Shown one piece after another: positions 49,203 through 57,383 of a DNA stretch of 64,000 nt. Where the stretch lies: positions 1 to 64,000 of the forward strand of contig NZ_JBHTBQ010000001.1 in NCBI RefSeq assembly GCF_042664895.1. The letters are read 5' to 3'. The translations under genes and the position numbers were made by a program. The stretch's first letter is position 1; every line of letters starts with the position of its first letter. This DNA comes from Iodobacter arcticus (GTDB lineage Bacteria; Pseudomonadota; Gammaproteobacteria; Burkholderiales; Chitinibacteraceae). Under the pieces are notes generated by a model. That model was not told the DNA's origin. It saw only the letters and a program-made list of their open reading frames with translations, and ran no database searches.

Positions 49203-50107
49203 TTTGTCTCCTTGATGGTGCGCAGATAAGCTTGTTGCAAGTTTTGCTCGCCAAAGCTGCTGATGGCAAGGCCTGCTTGGATCAGTTCTGCCAGTAATTG
49301 AGCCTGCTCATCGCTTGTGCCGCTGAAATCAAATTCGGCGTGATTGTCCTGATTTTTACTGAGCGCAACGATGGAATGGGCCGCCAGTATTTCAGCAAGG
49401 CGCGGATTGGGGCTGGCTAGACTGAGCTGCAAGGCTCTGCTGCTGTGTGAGCCATTTGATAGCGCGCGGTGCTCAAGGATTTTTCCGTCTTTTAGCACCA
49501 GCATATGGCTGGAGTAGGCTTCCAGCTCGGCCAAGATATGCGACGACACGAGCAGCGTCATGCCGCTAGCTTGCAGTTGCCTGAATAATATCGCCAGCTC
49601 ATTACGCGCTTCCGGGTCTAGGCCCGATGCGGGCTCGTCCAGCAGCAATACCTGCGGAGCATGGATAATTGCCTGCCCGATGGCTACGCGTTGGCGCAAG
49701 CCTCGTGACAAGCTGCTGGCTTTTTGCCCCAAGCGATCTTGCAAAGACAAGCGCTGCGCCGTGTTATTGATTGCGGCCGCAATCGCGTCTTTCGCTAAGC
49801 CTTGGGACGCCGCCGCGTATTCCAAACACTGCGCCACGGTTAAATCCTGGTAGAGGCCAAAGAAATCCGATAAATAGCCCATTTGCTTGTGCACCGCGCG
49901 AGGCTCTTCCTGAACATCTAAGCCCGCCACAGCAATCGATCCGGACAGCGGCGTTTCAAGGCCTGCAATGCAGCGCATCAAGGTGGTTTTACCCGCGCCA
50001 TTGGCTCCCACCAGCGCCGTAACGCTGCCACGCTCTACATTCAGATTCAATTGATTTAACGCCCGGTGGCCGGGGTAATCAAAGGTAAGGCCAGAAATTT
50101 GGATCAT
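49199..50107 (-). CDS. ABC transporter ATP-binding protein
   Basis: A 302-residue ATPase with Walker A GANGAGKTT (34-42), Q-loop in LSDFFGLYQDLT, the signature LSRGLRQ (133-139), Walker B VLLLDEP (153-159) and the switch His in SSHIL. A 90-residue C-terminal extension follows. The type is that of CcmA/NatA-like exporters. It is the first gene of a two-gene operon with the permease, transcribed away from msrC. Confidence 0.88.
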   Translation of the reverse strand: MIQISGLTFDYPGHRALNQLNLNVERGSVTALVGANGAGKTTLMRCIAGLETPLSGSIAVAGLDVQEEPRAVHKQMGYLSDFFGLYQDLTVAQCLEYAAASQGLAKDAIAAAINNTAQRLSLQDRLGQKASSLSRGLRQRVAIGQAIIHAPQVLLLDEPASGLDPEARNELAILFRQLQASGMTLLVSSHILAELEAYSSHMLVLKDGKILEHRALSNGSHSSRALQLSLASPNPRLAEILAAHSIVALSKNQDNHAEFDFSGTSDEQAQLLAELIQAGLAISSFGEQNLQQAYLRTIKETK

Positions 50108-50643
50108 GGAAGTCTCGGGTTGATCTGACTAGATTTGACAGCATCATACTGGATACAGACAGGGAATTAGACAGGGAATTATTGTTAGGATGTTTGCAAT
50201 ATCACAGGGTGGGTGAAACCCCATACGCGCTAAGCAAAATCAAAAAGACCTTTTTAGTGCCTTCGGCACGTTGATTTTGGAGCGGTTAGCCACCGCGGGG
50301 GCCTTCCTTTCTTGAACGGCCAAGAAACGAAGCCAAAGAAGGCCGCCCCACGAAACACGAAGGCTCCTCATCTGCGGACAATCGAGCGGCGGCTGTGGAA
50401 CTCGCTTCGCTCAGACAGTCCTCGCCGAAACCCCGCCCGCTTGTTCCTCGCTTCGGCGTGTTTCAAGGGGACTCAAAAAGCCCTGTGCAGAGAGTGTGGT
50501 CACTATGTTTTTTCTCTGTTTGCTAATGAAAACCTATTTGTTTAGTGCATATGGGGTGAAACCCGCCAAATTAAGGTATAAATCCGTGAAAAATAGCGGG
50601 TTGCACCTGTCCTACAAATCATCAATATTGATTGGAATAAAAA
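50108..50643. other. Intergenic region of relic-like sequence
   Basis: About 535 bases. It contains a tandem duplication of about 12 bases (GACAGGGAATTA at 50159-50183), an inverted pair GGCCTTC/GAAGGCC around CCAAGAAACGAAGCC (about 50300-50345) and a GC-rich stretch with an open frame (50312-50545) whose Arg/Pro-rich translation looks like repeat sequence, not a gene. No transposase or tRNA was seen. Confidence 0.5.
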
Positions 50644-51126
50644 ATGGCAGAAAATTTACTGATTCAAGGTAGTAGCAAAGAAGAGCTATATCAAAATCTG
50701 ATTCCGCAAGCTTTGGCTTTAATTGAAGGCGAGAGCGATTTGATTGCCGCGATGGCCAATGTCTGCGCTGCCATGCATCACACCTTTGGCTGGCTGTGGA
50801 CGGGTTTTTATATTGTGAAGCAGGATGAGCTGGTGCTGGGGCCATTCCAAGGGCCGATTGCTTGCACCCGCATTCAAAAAGGCCGTGGCGTTTGCGGTAG
50901 CGCTTGGGCTCAGGCACAAACGCTGGTGGTGCCGGATGTAGACGCTTTTGCCGGGCATATCGCTTGCTCGTCCTTGGCCCGCTCGGAAATCGTTTTGCCG
51001 CTGATCAATAGTGATGGCGTGGTGCTGGCGGTACTGGATGTTGATTCCGCCGAGCTGGCGATGTTTGATGAAGTCGATGCCAAGTATTTGGTTCAGGTTT
51101 GTGAGGCTTTGGTGCGTCTGTTTTAA
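50644..51126 (+). CDS. msrC: Free methionine-(R)-sulfoxide reductase (GAF-type)
   Basis: A 160-residue GAF-domain enzyme. LGPFQGPIACTRIQKGRGVC with three cysteines (C74, C84 and C108 in HIACSS) and SEIVLPL match fRMsr (YebR). It reduces free L-methionine-(R)-sulfoxide using thioredoxin. The length is standard. It is followed 75 bases later by rep on the same strand. Confidence 0.93.
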   Translation: MAENLLIQGSSKEELYQNLIPQALALIEGESDLIAAMANVCAAMHHTFGWLWTGFYIVKQDELVLGPFQGPIACTRIQKGRGVCGSAWAQAQTLVVPDVDAFAGHIACSSLARSEIVLPLINSDGVVLAVLDVDSAELAMFDEVDAKYLVQVCEALVRLF

Positions 51127-51201
51127 GCGGGTGGCCTGCCCCCGATCAGCGGCAGGCCTGCCCATGTTAAACTTCGCCCGCTTTCACTCTCAAGGTTTTT
51201 C

Positions 51202-53199
51202 ATGCTGCATCTCTTAAATACTCCGCAACGCGAGGCCGTCGTTTATCTAGGCGGGCCTTGCCTCGTCCTGGCGGGTGCTGGCTCGGGCAAGACGCGGGTG
51301 ATTACGCAGAAGATTGCGTATTTAATTGAGAAGGCGGGCATGAATGCCAAGAATATCGCTGCGATTACCTTTACTAATAAGGCCGCGCGCGAGATGCAGG
51401 AGCGGGTGGGGGCGCTGCTGCCAAAAGAAATGCTCAAGGGGCTAACGGTTTCTACTTTTCACTCCTTGGGGCTAAAAATGTTGCGCGAGGAAGCGCGGCA
51501 TCTGGGCTATAAGCCGCAGTTTTCTATTTTAGATTCGGCAGACGCCGCCAAGATTATTAGCGAGCAACTGGTCACCACCGATAAGCAGCTGATTCGCAGC
51601 AGCATGAGCCAGATTTCTATGCTCAAAAACGACCGTATTTCGCCAGACAAGGCCTTGGCGATGGCGCAATCAGAGGGCGAGTTGCAACTGGCTAAGCTGT
51701 ACCGCTCTTACCAAGACACCTTGTTTGCCTATCAGGCCTTGGATTTTGACGATCTGATTCGCCTGCCGGTCGATTTATTTGAAGCGCATCCCGAAGTGCT
51801 GGAAAAATGGCAAAACCGTCTGCGTTATTTGCTGGTCGATGAATACCAAGACACCAATACCACCCAGTATCAATTGGTTAAGTTGCTGGCTGGTGTGACG
51901 GGTTTGTTTACTGCCGTGGGGGATGATGACCAGTCTATCTATGCTTGGCGTGGTGCGAATGTGGATAATTTGCGCCTCTTGCAAGAGGATTTTCCCAAGC
52001 TGCAAGTGATTAAGCTCGAGCAAAATTATCGCTCGATGGCGCGTATTTTGCGCTGCGCCAATGCGGTGATTGGCAATAATCCTAAATTATTCGAGAAAAA
52101 GCTTTGGTCTGATCTAGGCGTTGGCGATCCGATTATGGTGATCGAAAGCAAAACCGAAGAAGAAGAAGCGGCCATGGTGTTGGATCATCTGGAGTCGAGC
52201 CGTTTTTTAAGCAATGGCAAGTATTCTAACTATGCCATTTTGTATCGCGGCAATCATCAGGCGCGGATTATCGAAAAGCAGATGTGGGGACGCCGCATTC
52301 CCTACGTGATTTCGGGTGGGCAATCGTTTTACGACAAGGCCGAGATTAAAGACGTGCTGGCTTATTTACGGCTGATCGCCAATGAGGATGACGATCCGGC
52401 GTTTATTCGCTCTGTCACTACGCCTAAGCGTGGCGTGGGCAATGTGACGCTGGAAAAACTCGGAAGTTATGCCGCCACACGCAATGTATCTTTTTTTGCT
52501 GCCGTGTATGAAGAAGGCTTTATTCATCAGGTGCAAGCCGCTCAATACGAGCCTTTGCGCCTCTTTTGTGATTTTATTAATCGCATGCAAGACCGTGCAG
52601 CCAAAGAGCCAGCTGGGCCTTTATTAAATGAGCTGCTGCTGGCGATTGATTTTGAAACATGGCTGTATGAAAACGACGAGCCACGTCCCGCCGAGGCTAA
52701 GTGGAAAAACGTACAAGATTTAGTGGCTTGGATTACCAAAAAAGGCGAGGAAGACGATAAAAGCCTGATTGATATCGTGCAAACCATTGCGCTGATCACC
52801 ATGCTGGAAGGGCGTGATGAAGAAGACGTCGATGCGGTGAAGTTATCGACGCTGCACGCTTCTAAGGGGCTGGAATATCCGCATGTGTTTTTGATCGGCT
52901 GCGAAGAAAACATCCTGCCGCATCAGAATTCGATTGAAAGCAATATGGTGGAAGAAGAGCGGCGGCTGATGTATGTGGGGATTACCCGCGCCCAGCGTAC
53001 TCTAACCATCAGCTATTGCGGCAAGCGCCGCCGTGCGGGTGAATGGCAAATTACCGAGCCGAGCCGCTTTTTAAAAGAATTGCCGCCCGAAGATGTGATC
53101 ATCAGTGGTCGATTGGCAGGGGACAAGCCCAAACCCGCCATGAGTAAGGAAGAGCGAAAAGCCAAAAACGCTGAACTGATGGCAAGGATTGGTAAGTAA
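51202..53199 (+). CDS. rep: ATP-dependent DNA helicase Rep
   Basis: A 665-residue SF1A helicase. Landmarks are the Walker A LAGAGSGKTRVI (residues about 23-34), the Q motif LNTPQREAV, motif Ia ITFTNKAAREM, motif II LLVDEYQDTN, motif III VGDDDQSIYAWRGA, motif IV EQNYRS and motif VI YVGITRAQRTL. N-terminal LNTPQREAVVYLGGPCLVLA is Rep-type, not UvrD-type. It unwinds DNA 3' to 5', restarting replication and displacing bound proteins. The length agrees with E. coli Rep. Confidence 0.95.
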   Translation: MLHLLNTPQREAVVYLGGPCLVLAGAGSGKTRVITQKIAYLIEKAGMNAKNIAAITFTNKAAREMQERVGALLPKEMLKGLTVSTFHSLGLKMLREEARHLGYKPQFSILDSADAAKIISEQLVTTDKQLIRSSMSQISMLKNDRISPDKALAMAQSEGELQLAKLYRSYQDTLFAYQALDFDDLIRLPVDLFEAHPEVLEKWQNRLRYLLVDEYQDTNTTQYQLVKLLAGVTGLFTAVGDDDQSIYAWRGANVDNLRLLQEDFPKLQVIKLEQNYRSMARILRCANAVIGNNPKLFEKKLWSDLGVGDPIMVIESKTEEEEAAMVLDHLESSRFLSNGKYSNYAILYRGNHQARIIEKQMWGRRIPYVISGGQSFYDKAEIKDVLAYLRLIANEDDDPAFIRSVTTPKRGVGNVTLEKLGSYAATRNVSFFAAVYEEGFIHQVQAAQYEPLRLFCDFINRMQDRAAKEPAGPLLNELLLAIDFETWLYENDEPRPAEAKWKNVQDLVAWITKKGEEDDKSLIDIVQTIALITMLEGRDEEDVDAVKLSTLHASKGLEYPHVFLIGCEENILPHQNSIESNMVEEERRLMYVGITRAQRTLTISYCGKRRRAGEWQITEPSRFLKELPPEDVIISGRLAGDKPKPAMSKEERKAKNAELMARIGK

Positions 53200-53255
53200 A
53201 GCGGCTTGAGTTTTTATATATATATCAAAGTGATGTTATGTAGAGGTTTGGGGAA

Positions 53256-53423
53256 CTAGCAGCCTGTCGGACTTAAGCGATCGTAGCGAGGGAAAGACCG
53301 GTTTGAGACAGATTTCACGGATTTTTGAGGCGAATAGCTGGCTATTTAACGAGAAAATGCGTGAAATCTGGCCAAATCCGGCTTTTCCGCAGTAGATCAG
53401 TCTTAAGTCCGACAGGCTGCTAG
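53256..53423. repeat. TAGCAGCCTG element, copy 2 (168 bp)
   Basis: The ends TAGCAGCCTGTCGGACTTAA and TTAAGTCCGACAGGCTGCTA, with one more base each side, are a perfect 22-bp inverted repeat. Inside, CAGATTTCACG faces CGTGAAATCTG. The body is the reverse complement of copy 1 (23791-23975). No coding capacity. Confidence 0.88.
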
Positions 53424-53469
53424 CCTCCTAGGCATCATTAGGTTTTTGTCTTAGGACGAATTTGTATTT

Positions 53470-53542
53470 TATAGGGTGCACAACGACGAAGTCGTTACGC
53501 ACCGAACACGGTGCGCAAGAAAAACGACTTGCACACCCTATA
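53470..53542. repeat. TATAGGGTG element, copy C (core only)
   Basis: TATAGGGTG (53470-53478) faces CACCCTATA (53534-53542). The internal CGCACCG/CGGTGCG hairpin and the CGACTTGCACACCC block match copies A and B. The flanking blocks of A and B are poorly kept. It lies 46 bases after the TAGCAGCCTG element. Confidence 0.82.
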
Positions 53543-54032
53543 AAAACCGACTCTGTGTGTATTAGCCCTTCATTCCTTCTTTTTCCCTTATTAATTGCAA
53601 TCATCCTGTTTTAGGCTTTTGCGGAACTTGGTGTGGCGTCTGCACTCGAATTAGCATCGTGCTCCGCTATTTCAAGGCTTTACATCGCTTGACTACATAC
53701 TTACTGATTTACATCTAAGAACTTTTTTTTGGACGGCGTATTCTGTGTGACACAGGCGCTAGGTATTTTTCGCTTGGCGGGCTAGCCCGCTATTTCTTGT
53801 GTTTTTATACCGGTTGCTGGCGAGTTTTACTCGCTCTACATTCCTCGATGCCTGCGGGTTCAGTCCTTGCACATGCGGATGGGATAATCGCAATAGGCTA
53901 AGACGAAAATGTATGCTTGCACAAAGTAAGCATTTTGTAGGTATGATCGCGAGCAAAATAAAGAAATCAGAAAGAACTATCGAAGATATATTTTTGATTT
54001 GAAGATTCCCCCTTATTCAGGAGTAAGACCTA

Positions 54033-55463
54033 ATGATCAGAGGCACAAAGATTGTTGCAACCCTCGGCCCCGCTTCCAACGACCCTAAGGTTTTGGAACA
54101 GCTGATCGTCGCTGGGGTAAATATGGTCAGGCTGAACTTCTCCCACGGCACCGCACAAGACCATACTGACAGAGCCAATCTGGTTCGATCTATTGCTGAT
54201 CGCCTTGGGCAATCTGTTGCGGTTCTGGCTGATTTGCAAGGCCCGAAGATTCGTGTGGGTAAGTTTGAGCACGGCAAAATTGAGTTAGAAAAAGGCGCAG
54301 CGTTTATTCTGGATGCCGCTTGTGAGCTGGGTAATCAGGACTATGTTGGTTTGGATTACAAAGAATTGCCAAATGATGTGGTGCCGGGCGATATTTTATT
54401 GCTGGATGACGGAAAAATTAAGCTGGAAGTCATTTCGGTAACGGGCGTTAAAGTGTTAACCAAAGTTTTGGTGGGCGGCACCCTTTCTAATAATAAGGGT
54501 ATCAATCGTCAAGGCGGCGGCTTAACTGCGCCTGCGCTGACCGAAAAAGACATGGCCGACATTAAAACAGCGGCTGCATTGCATGCTGATTATGTGGCGG
54601 TGTCTTTTCCTAAAAGCGGCGAAGATATGCTGTTGGCGCGCACTTTACTGTTGGCAGAAGGCAGCCATGCGGGCTTGATCGCTAAGATTGAACGTACTGA
54701 AGCCATTACTAATCTGGTCGACATCCTCGAAGCGTCCGACGGCATTATGGTGGCGCGTGGTGATTTGGCCGTTGAAGTGGGCGATGCCGCTGTTCCTGCT
54801 TTGCAAAAGCGCATGATCAAAATGGCACGTCAGATGCGTAAATTGTCGATTACAGCTACGCAAATGATGGAATCGATGATCACTAGCCCAGTGCCAACGC
54901 GTGCTGAAGTTTCTGATGTGGCCAATGCGGTACTCGATGGCACTGATGCGGTGATGTTGTCGGCAGAATCGGCGGCGGGTAAGTACCCTGTAGAATCAGT
55001 TGAAGCGATGCTGCGTGTTTGTCAGGAAGTAGAAAAACACGCCGATATGCAAAGTGATAATGATTTTATTAGCGATGCTGTTGTTGAGCGTATCGATCAG
55101 GCGATTTCGATGGCGGCGGTTTATGCGGCCAGCCATTTGCCTATGAAGGCGATTGTGGCGCTGACAGATTCAGGCACTTCGGTGCTTTGGCTGTCTCGTT
55201 ATATCAGCGCGGTGCCTATTATGGCGGTGACTCAGAATATAGCCACTTACCGCAAGCTGGCCTTGTACCGCCATGTTCAGCCGACTCTGATGCCAGAATC
55301 GGTAGGTAACGAGCGCGACGCGCAAATTGCACACGTGAAAATGGCGTTGGTGCGCGATGAGCGTGTTGTACCGGGCGATTGTGTTGCCATGACTTGGGGC
55401 TCGCAAGCGGGCTTAGGCGCGAATACGCTGCAAATTATTAAAATTGACACATCAATCGCTTAA
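54033..55463 (+). CDS. pyk: Pyruvate kinase
   Basis: A 476-residue glycolytic enzyme that converts phosphoenolpyruvate and ADP to pyruvate and ATP. Landmarks are TKIVATLGPASNDP at the start, MVRLNFSHG, DLQGPKIRVGKF, the active-site segment IAKIERTEAI, DGIMVARGDLAVE and TATQMMESMI. The length is that of a type with a full C-terminal allosteric domain. AGGAG precedes the ATG. It is monocistronic with its own terminator. Confidence 0.96.
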   Translation: MIRGTKIVATLGPASNDPKVLEQLIVAGVNMVRLNFSHGTAQDHTDRANLVRSIADRLGQSVAVLADLQGPKIRVGKFEHGKIELEKGAAFILDAACELGNQDYVGLDYKELPNDVVPGDILLLDDGKIKLEVISVTGVKVLTKVLVGGTLSNNKGINRQGGGLTAPALTEKDMADIKTAAALHADYVAVSFPKSGEDMLLARTLLLAEGSHAGLIAKIERTEAITNLVDILEASDGIMVARGDLAVEVGDAAVPALQKRMIKMARQMRKLSITATQMMESMITSPVPTRAEVSDVANAVLDGTDAVMLSAESAAGKYPVESVEAMLRVCQEVEKHADMQSDNDFISDAVVERIDQAISMAAVYAASHLPMKAIVALTDSGTSVLWLSRYISAVPIMAVTQNIATYRKLALYRHVQPTLMPESVGNERDAQIAHVKMALVRDERVVPGDCVAMTWGSQAGLGANTLQIIKIDTSIA

Positions 55464-55501
55464 TAATTCTATTAAAACGTTGATGATGCAGATGTAAGTC
55501 A

Positions 55502-55552
55502 AACGGCGTGATGCTCCGGTAGCTAAGCAAGCAGGAGCAAACGCCGTTTTTT
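55502..55552 (+). terminator. Rho-independent terminator of pyk
   Basis: AACGGCGT (55502-55509) and TGCTCC pair with GGAGCA and ACGCCGTT (55541-55548), then six T residues. The long loop contains further bases that could pair. Confidence 0.88.
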
Positions 55553-55630
55553 ATGTGGGGATATCCCCTTGGGTGAGTTAGTTTTGCCGGTGGTATAGTG
55601 GCACAACCTTTTAAACAGGAAGTGATACCC

Positions 55631-56167
55631 ATGCGTAAAGGGGTATATGCAGGCAGTTTTGATCCCGTGACCAATGGTCATCTGTGGATGATTGAGCATG
55701 GTGTAGGCATGTTCGATGAAATGATCGTTGCGATTGGTGATAATCCAGATAAGTCTTACACTTTTAGTCTGGCCGAGCGTTTGGCTATGCTAAGAGAAAC
55801 CACCGCACATCTTCCTTCCTTGCGTGTGGAATCCTTTGAAAATTCATTTTTAGTGAATTACGCCCGCGAGCAAGGCGCTAATTTTATTTTGCGTGGTATT
55901 CGCGAAGCGGCCGATTATGAGTTCGAGCGCAAAATGCGCTATGTAAACGCTGATCTGGCTCCGCATATCGACACTGTCTTTTTAATGCCACCGCGAGAAA
56001 TTGCCGAAGTCAGCTCGACAATGGTGAAAGGCTTAGTTGGCCCCGCTGGCTGGCAAGGCGTAGTGCGGCAATATGTGCCCGAGCCGGTATTTAATCGCTT
56101 TCTTGCGCTGAGGGCTGGCCGTACCTCAACCTTGAGCCTGGATATCTCTGAAACAAAGGGTGCTTAG
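55631..56167 (+). CDS. coaD: Phosphopantetheine adenylyltransferase
   Basis: A 178-residue nucleotidyltransferase. YAGSFDPVTNGH carries the TxGH motif, RGIREAADYEFERKM and AEVSSTMVKGL (ISSSxVKE-type motif) are conserved. It adenylates 4'-phosphopantetheine to dephospho-CoA, the penultimate step of CoA synthesis. The start at 55631 is chosen over 55598 because the family begins right before MRKGVYAGSFDP and AGGAAG lies upstream. The C-terminus is slightly longer than the usual 160-165 residues. Confidence 0.94.
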   Translation: MRKGVYAGSFDPVTNGHLWMIEHGVGMFDEMIVAIGDNPDKSYTFSLAERLAMLRETTAHLPSLRVESFENSFLVNYAREQGANFILRGIREAADYEFERKMRYVNADLAPHIDTVFLMPPREIAEVSSTMVKGLVGPAGWQGVVRQYVPEPVFNRFLALRAGRTSTLSLDISETKGA

Positions 56168-56264
56168 CTTAGGGCGTACTTGAAGCTCCGCTTGCGAGAG
56201 CGCTGTGCGCCATATTCCCTCGCCTGTTACACTTCTGTTTTTATGTACTCAAGATTTTATAAAA

Positions 56265-57206
56265 ATGGCTGATATCGCTAGCTTTCGTAACCGCTTTGCC
56301 AAAAACGTTAAGCATTGGGGCAAATGGGCCCGTCGGCAGGGCATTACTTGCTACCGCGTATACGATAGAGATGTACCCGAATTCCCTGTGATCGTTGATT
56401 TTTACGAAGGCCGCGTGCACTTGCAAGAAGTGGCAACCGGCTGGATGGAAAGCGATGAAGATCACGCCGATTGGCTAGAAGCGATTCGCAATGCTTGTGC
56501 CGAAGTGCTAGAGATTGACGAATCTGCCGTGGTGCTGAAATTACGCCAGCGGCAAAAAGGCTTGCAGCAGTATGAAAAGCTGGAAGGCGAGTTGTCTGAA
56601 GACTTTGTGGTACAAGAAGGTGGGAATAAATTCTGGGTGAATTTAGGTGCCTATTTAGATACCGGTTTGTTTCTGGATCACCGCAATACCCGCCAGCGTG
56701 TGATGGAAGAAGCCAAAGGCAAGCGCTTCTTAAATCTATTTAGCTATACCGGCTCGTTCAGCGTTTACGCTGCAGCCGGTGGCGCCACACATACCACCAC
56801 CGTGGATATGTCGAATACTTATCTGGAATGGGCTGAGCGTAATTTCGCTTTAAATGGCATGGATCCATCGCGCCATCAGCGCGTGCGTGCTGATGTGTTT
56901 GAGTTTTTATCTGAAGCTTTAAGCGAAAGTACCCGTTACGATCTGATCGTGATGGACCCGCCATCGTTTTCTAATTCCAAAAAAATGAACGGTATTCTGG
57001 ATATCCAGCGTGATCATTCCTGGCTACTAGAAAGCGTGCTGGCCCTACTGAAACCGGGCGGTGTGCTGTATTTCTCTAATAATCTACGCACCTTTACGCT
57101 GGATGACTGGCTTAAGCCAATGTGCACCGATATCTCTGGGCAATCCGTACCAGAAGACTTCCGCAACCGCAAAATTCATCAGTGTTTTAGGTTTGTAAAA
57201 GCCTGA
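56265..57206 (+). CDS. rlmK: RlmK-type 23S rRNA methyltransferase
   Basis: A 313-residue protein corresponding to the C-terminal (RlmK) half of E. coli RlmKL, which makes m7G2069 in 23S rRNA. NRFAKNVKHWGKWARRQGI, LKLRQRQKG, YLDTGLFLDHRNTRQ, FLNLFSYTGSFSVYAA (SAM site), TTVDMSNTYLEWAERNF and DPPSFSNSKKM line up with the RlmK domain. The RlmL half is absent, so the two methylases are separate here. The ATG at 56265 starts the conserved part; the frame is open from 56205. Confidence 0.88.
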   Translation: MADIASFRNRFAKNVKHWGKWARRQGITCYRVYDRDVPEFPVIVDFYEGRVHLQEVATGWMESDEDHADWLEAIRNACAEVLEIDESAVVLKLRQRQKGLQQYEKLEGELSEDFVVQEGGNKFWVNLGAYLDTGLFLDHRNTRQRVMEEAKGKRFLNLFSYTGSFSVYAAAGGATHTTTVDMSNTYLEWAERNFALNGMDPSRHQRVRADVFEFLSEALSESTRYDLIVMDPPSFSNSKKMNGILDIQRDHSWLLESVLALLKPGGVLYFSNNLRTFTLDDWLKPMCTDISGQSVPEDFRNRKIHQCFRFVKA

Positions 57207-57221
57207 TTAAGTTTAAAAGTT

Positions 57222-57331
57222 CTGTGGGCACGGAGCACACAGAGGACGGGAAGAAAATCTGCGAGGAAAGCTGTAGGCCGCTGATTTTTTCTCAATCTGC
57301 TCTGTGTTCTCCCTGTTCTCTGTGTTTACAG
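57222..57331. repeat. 9-bp-unit CACAGAG inverted array (rlmK-exonuclease gap)
   Basis: The left arm CTGTGGGCACGGAGCACACA leads into GAGGACGGGAAG. The right arm is TCTGCTCTGTGTTCTCCCTG followed by TTCTCTGTGTTTACAG. It is a more diverged member of the CTGTAGACACAGAG family, with the outer ends CTGTGGGCAC/GTGTTTACAG mismatched. Confidence 0.75.
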
Positions 57332-57383
57332 ACTTGAGCATTTTATCTTCTGTACGTCCCCGCTTGTTTGGATTATCTCGTTA

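Larger units (their letters stand above)
53200..54032. other. Large intergenic region between rep and pyk, two repeat elements
   Basis: 833 bases with no credible gene. It holds a short AT dinucleotide run (about 53214-53225), the TAGCAGCCTG element (53256-53423) and TATAGGGTGT element C (53470-53542), then about 450 bases with only short palindromes such as GCGGGCTAGCCCGC near 53776. The pyk promoter should be near its end. Confidence 0.6.

Noticed and set aside
50312..50545. 77-codon open frame before msrC
   Set aside because: The Arg/Pro-rich translation, absence of a ribosome-binding site and location in a relic-like spacer indicate a chance frame.
53799..54002. 67-codon open frame upstream of pyk
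   Set aside because: No ribosome-binding site and no recognisable domain; it ends just before the pyk leader.
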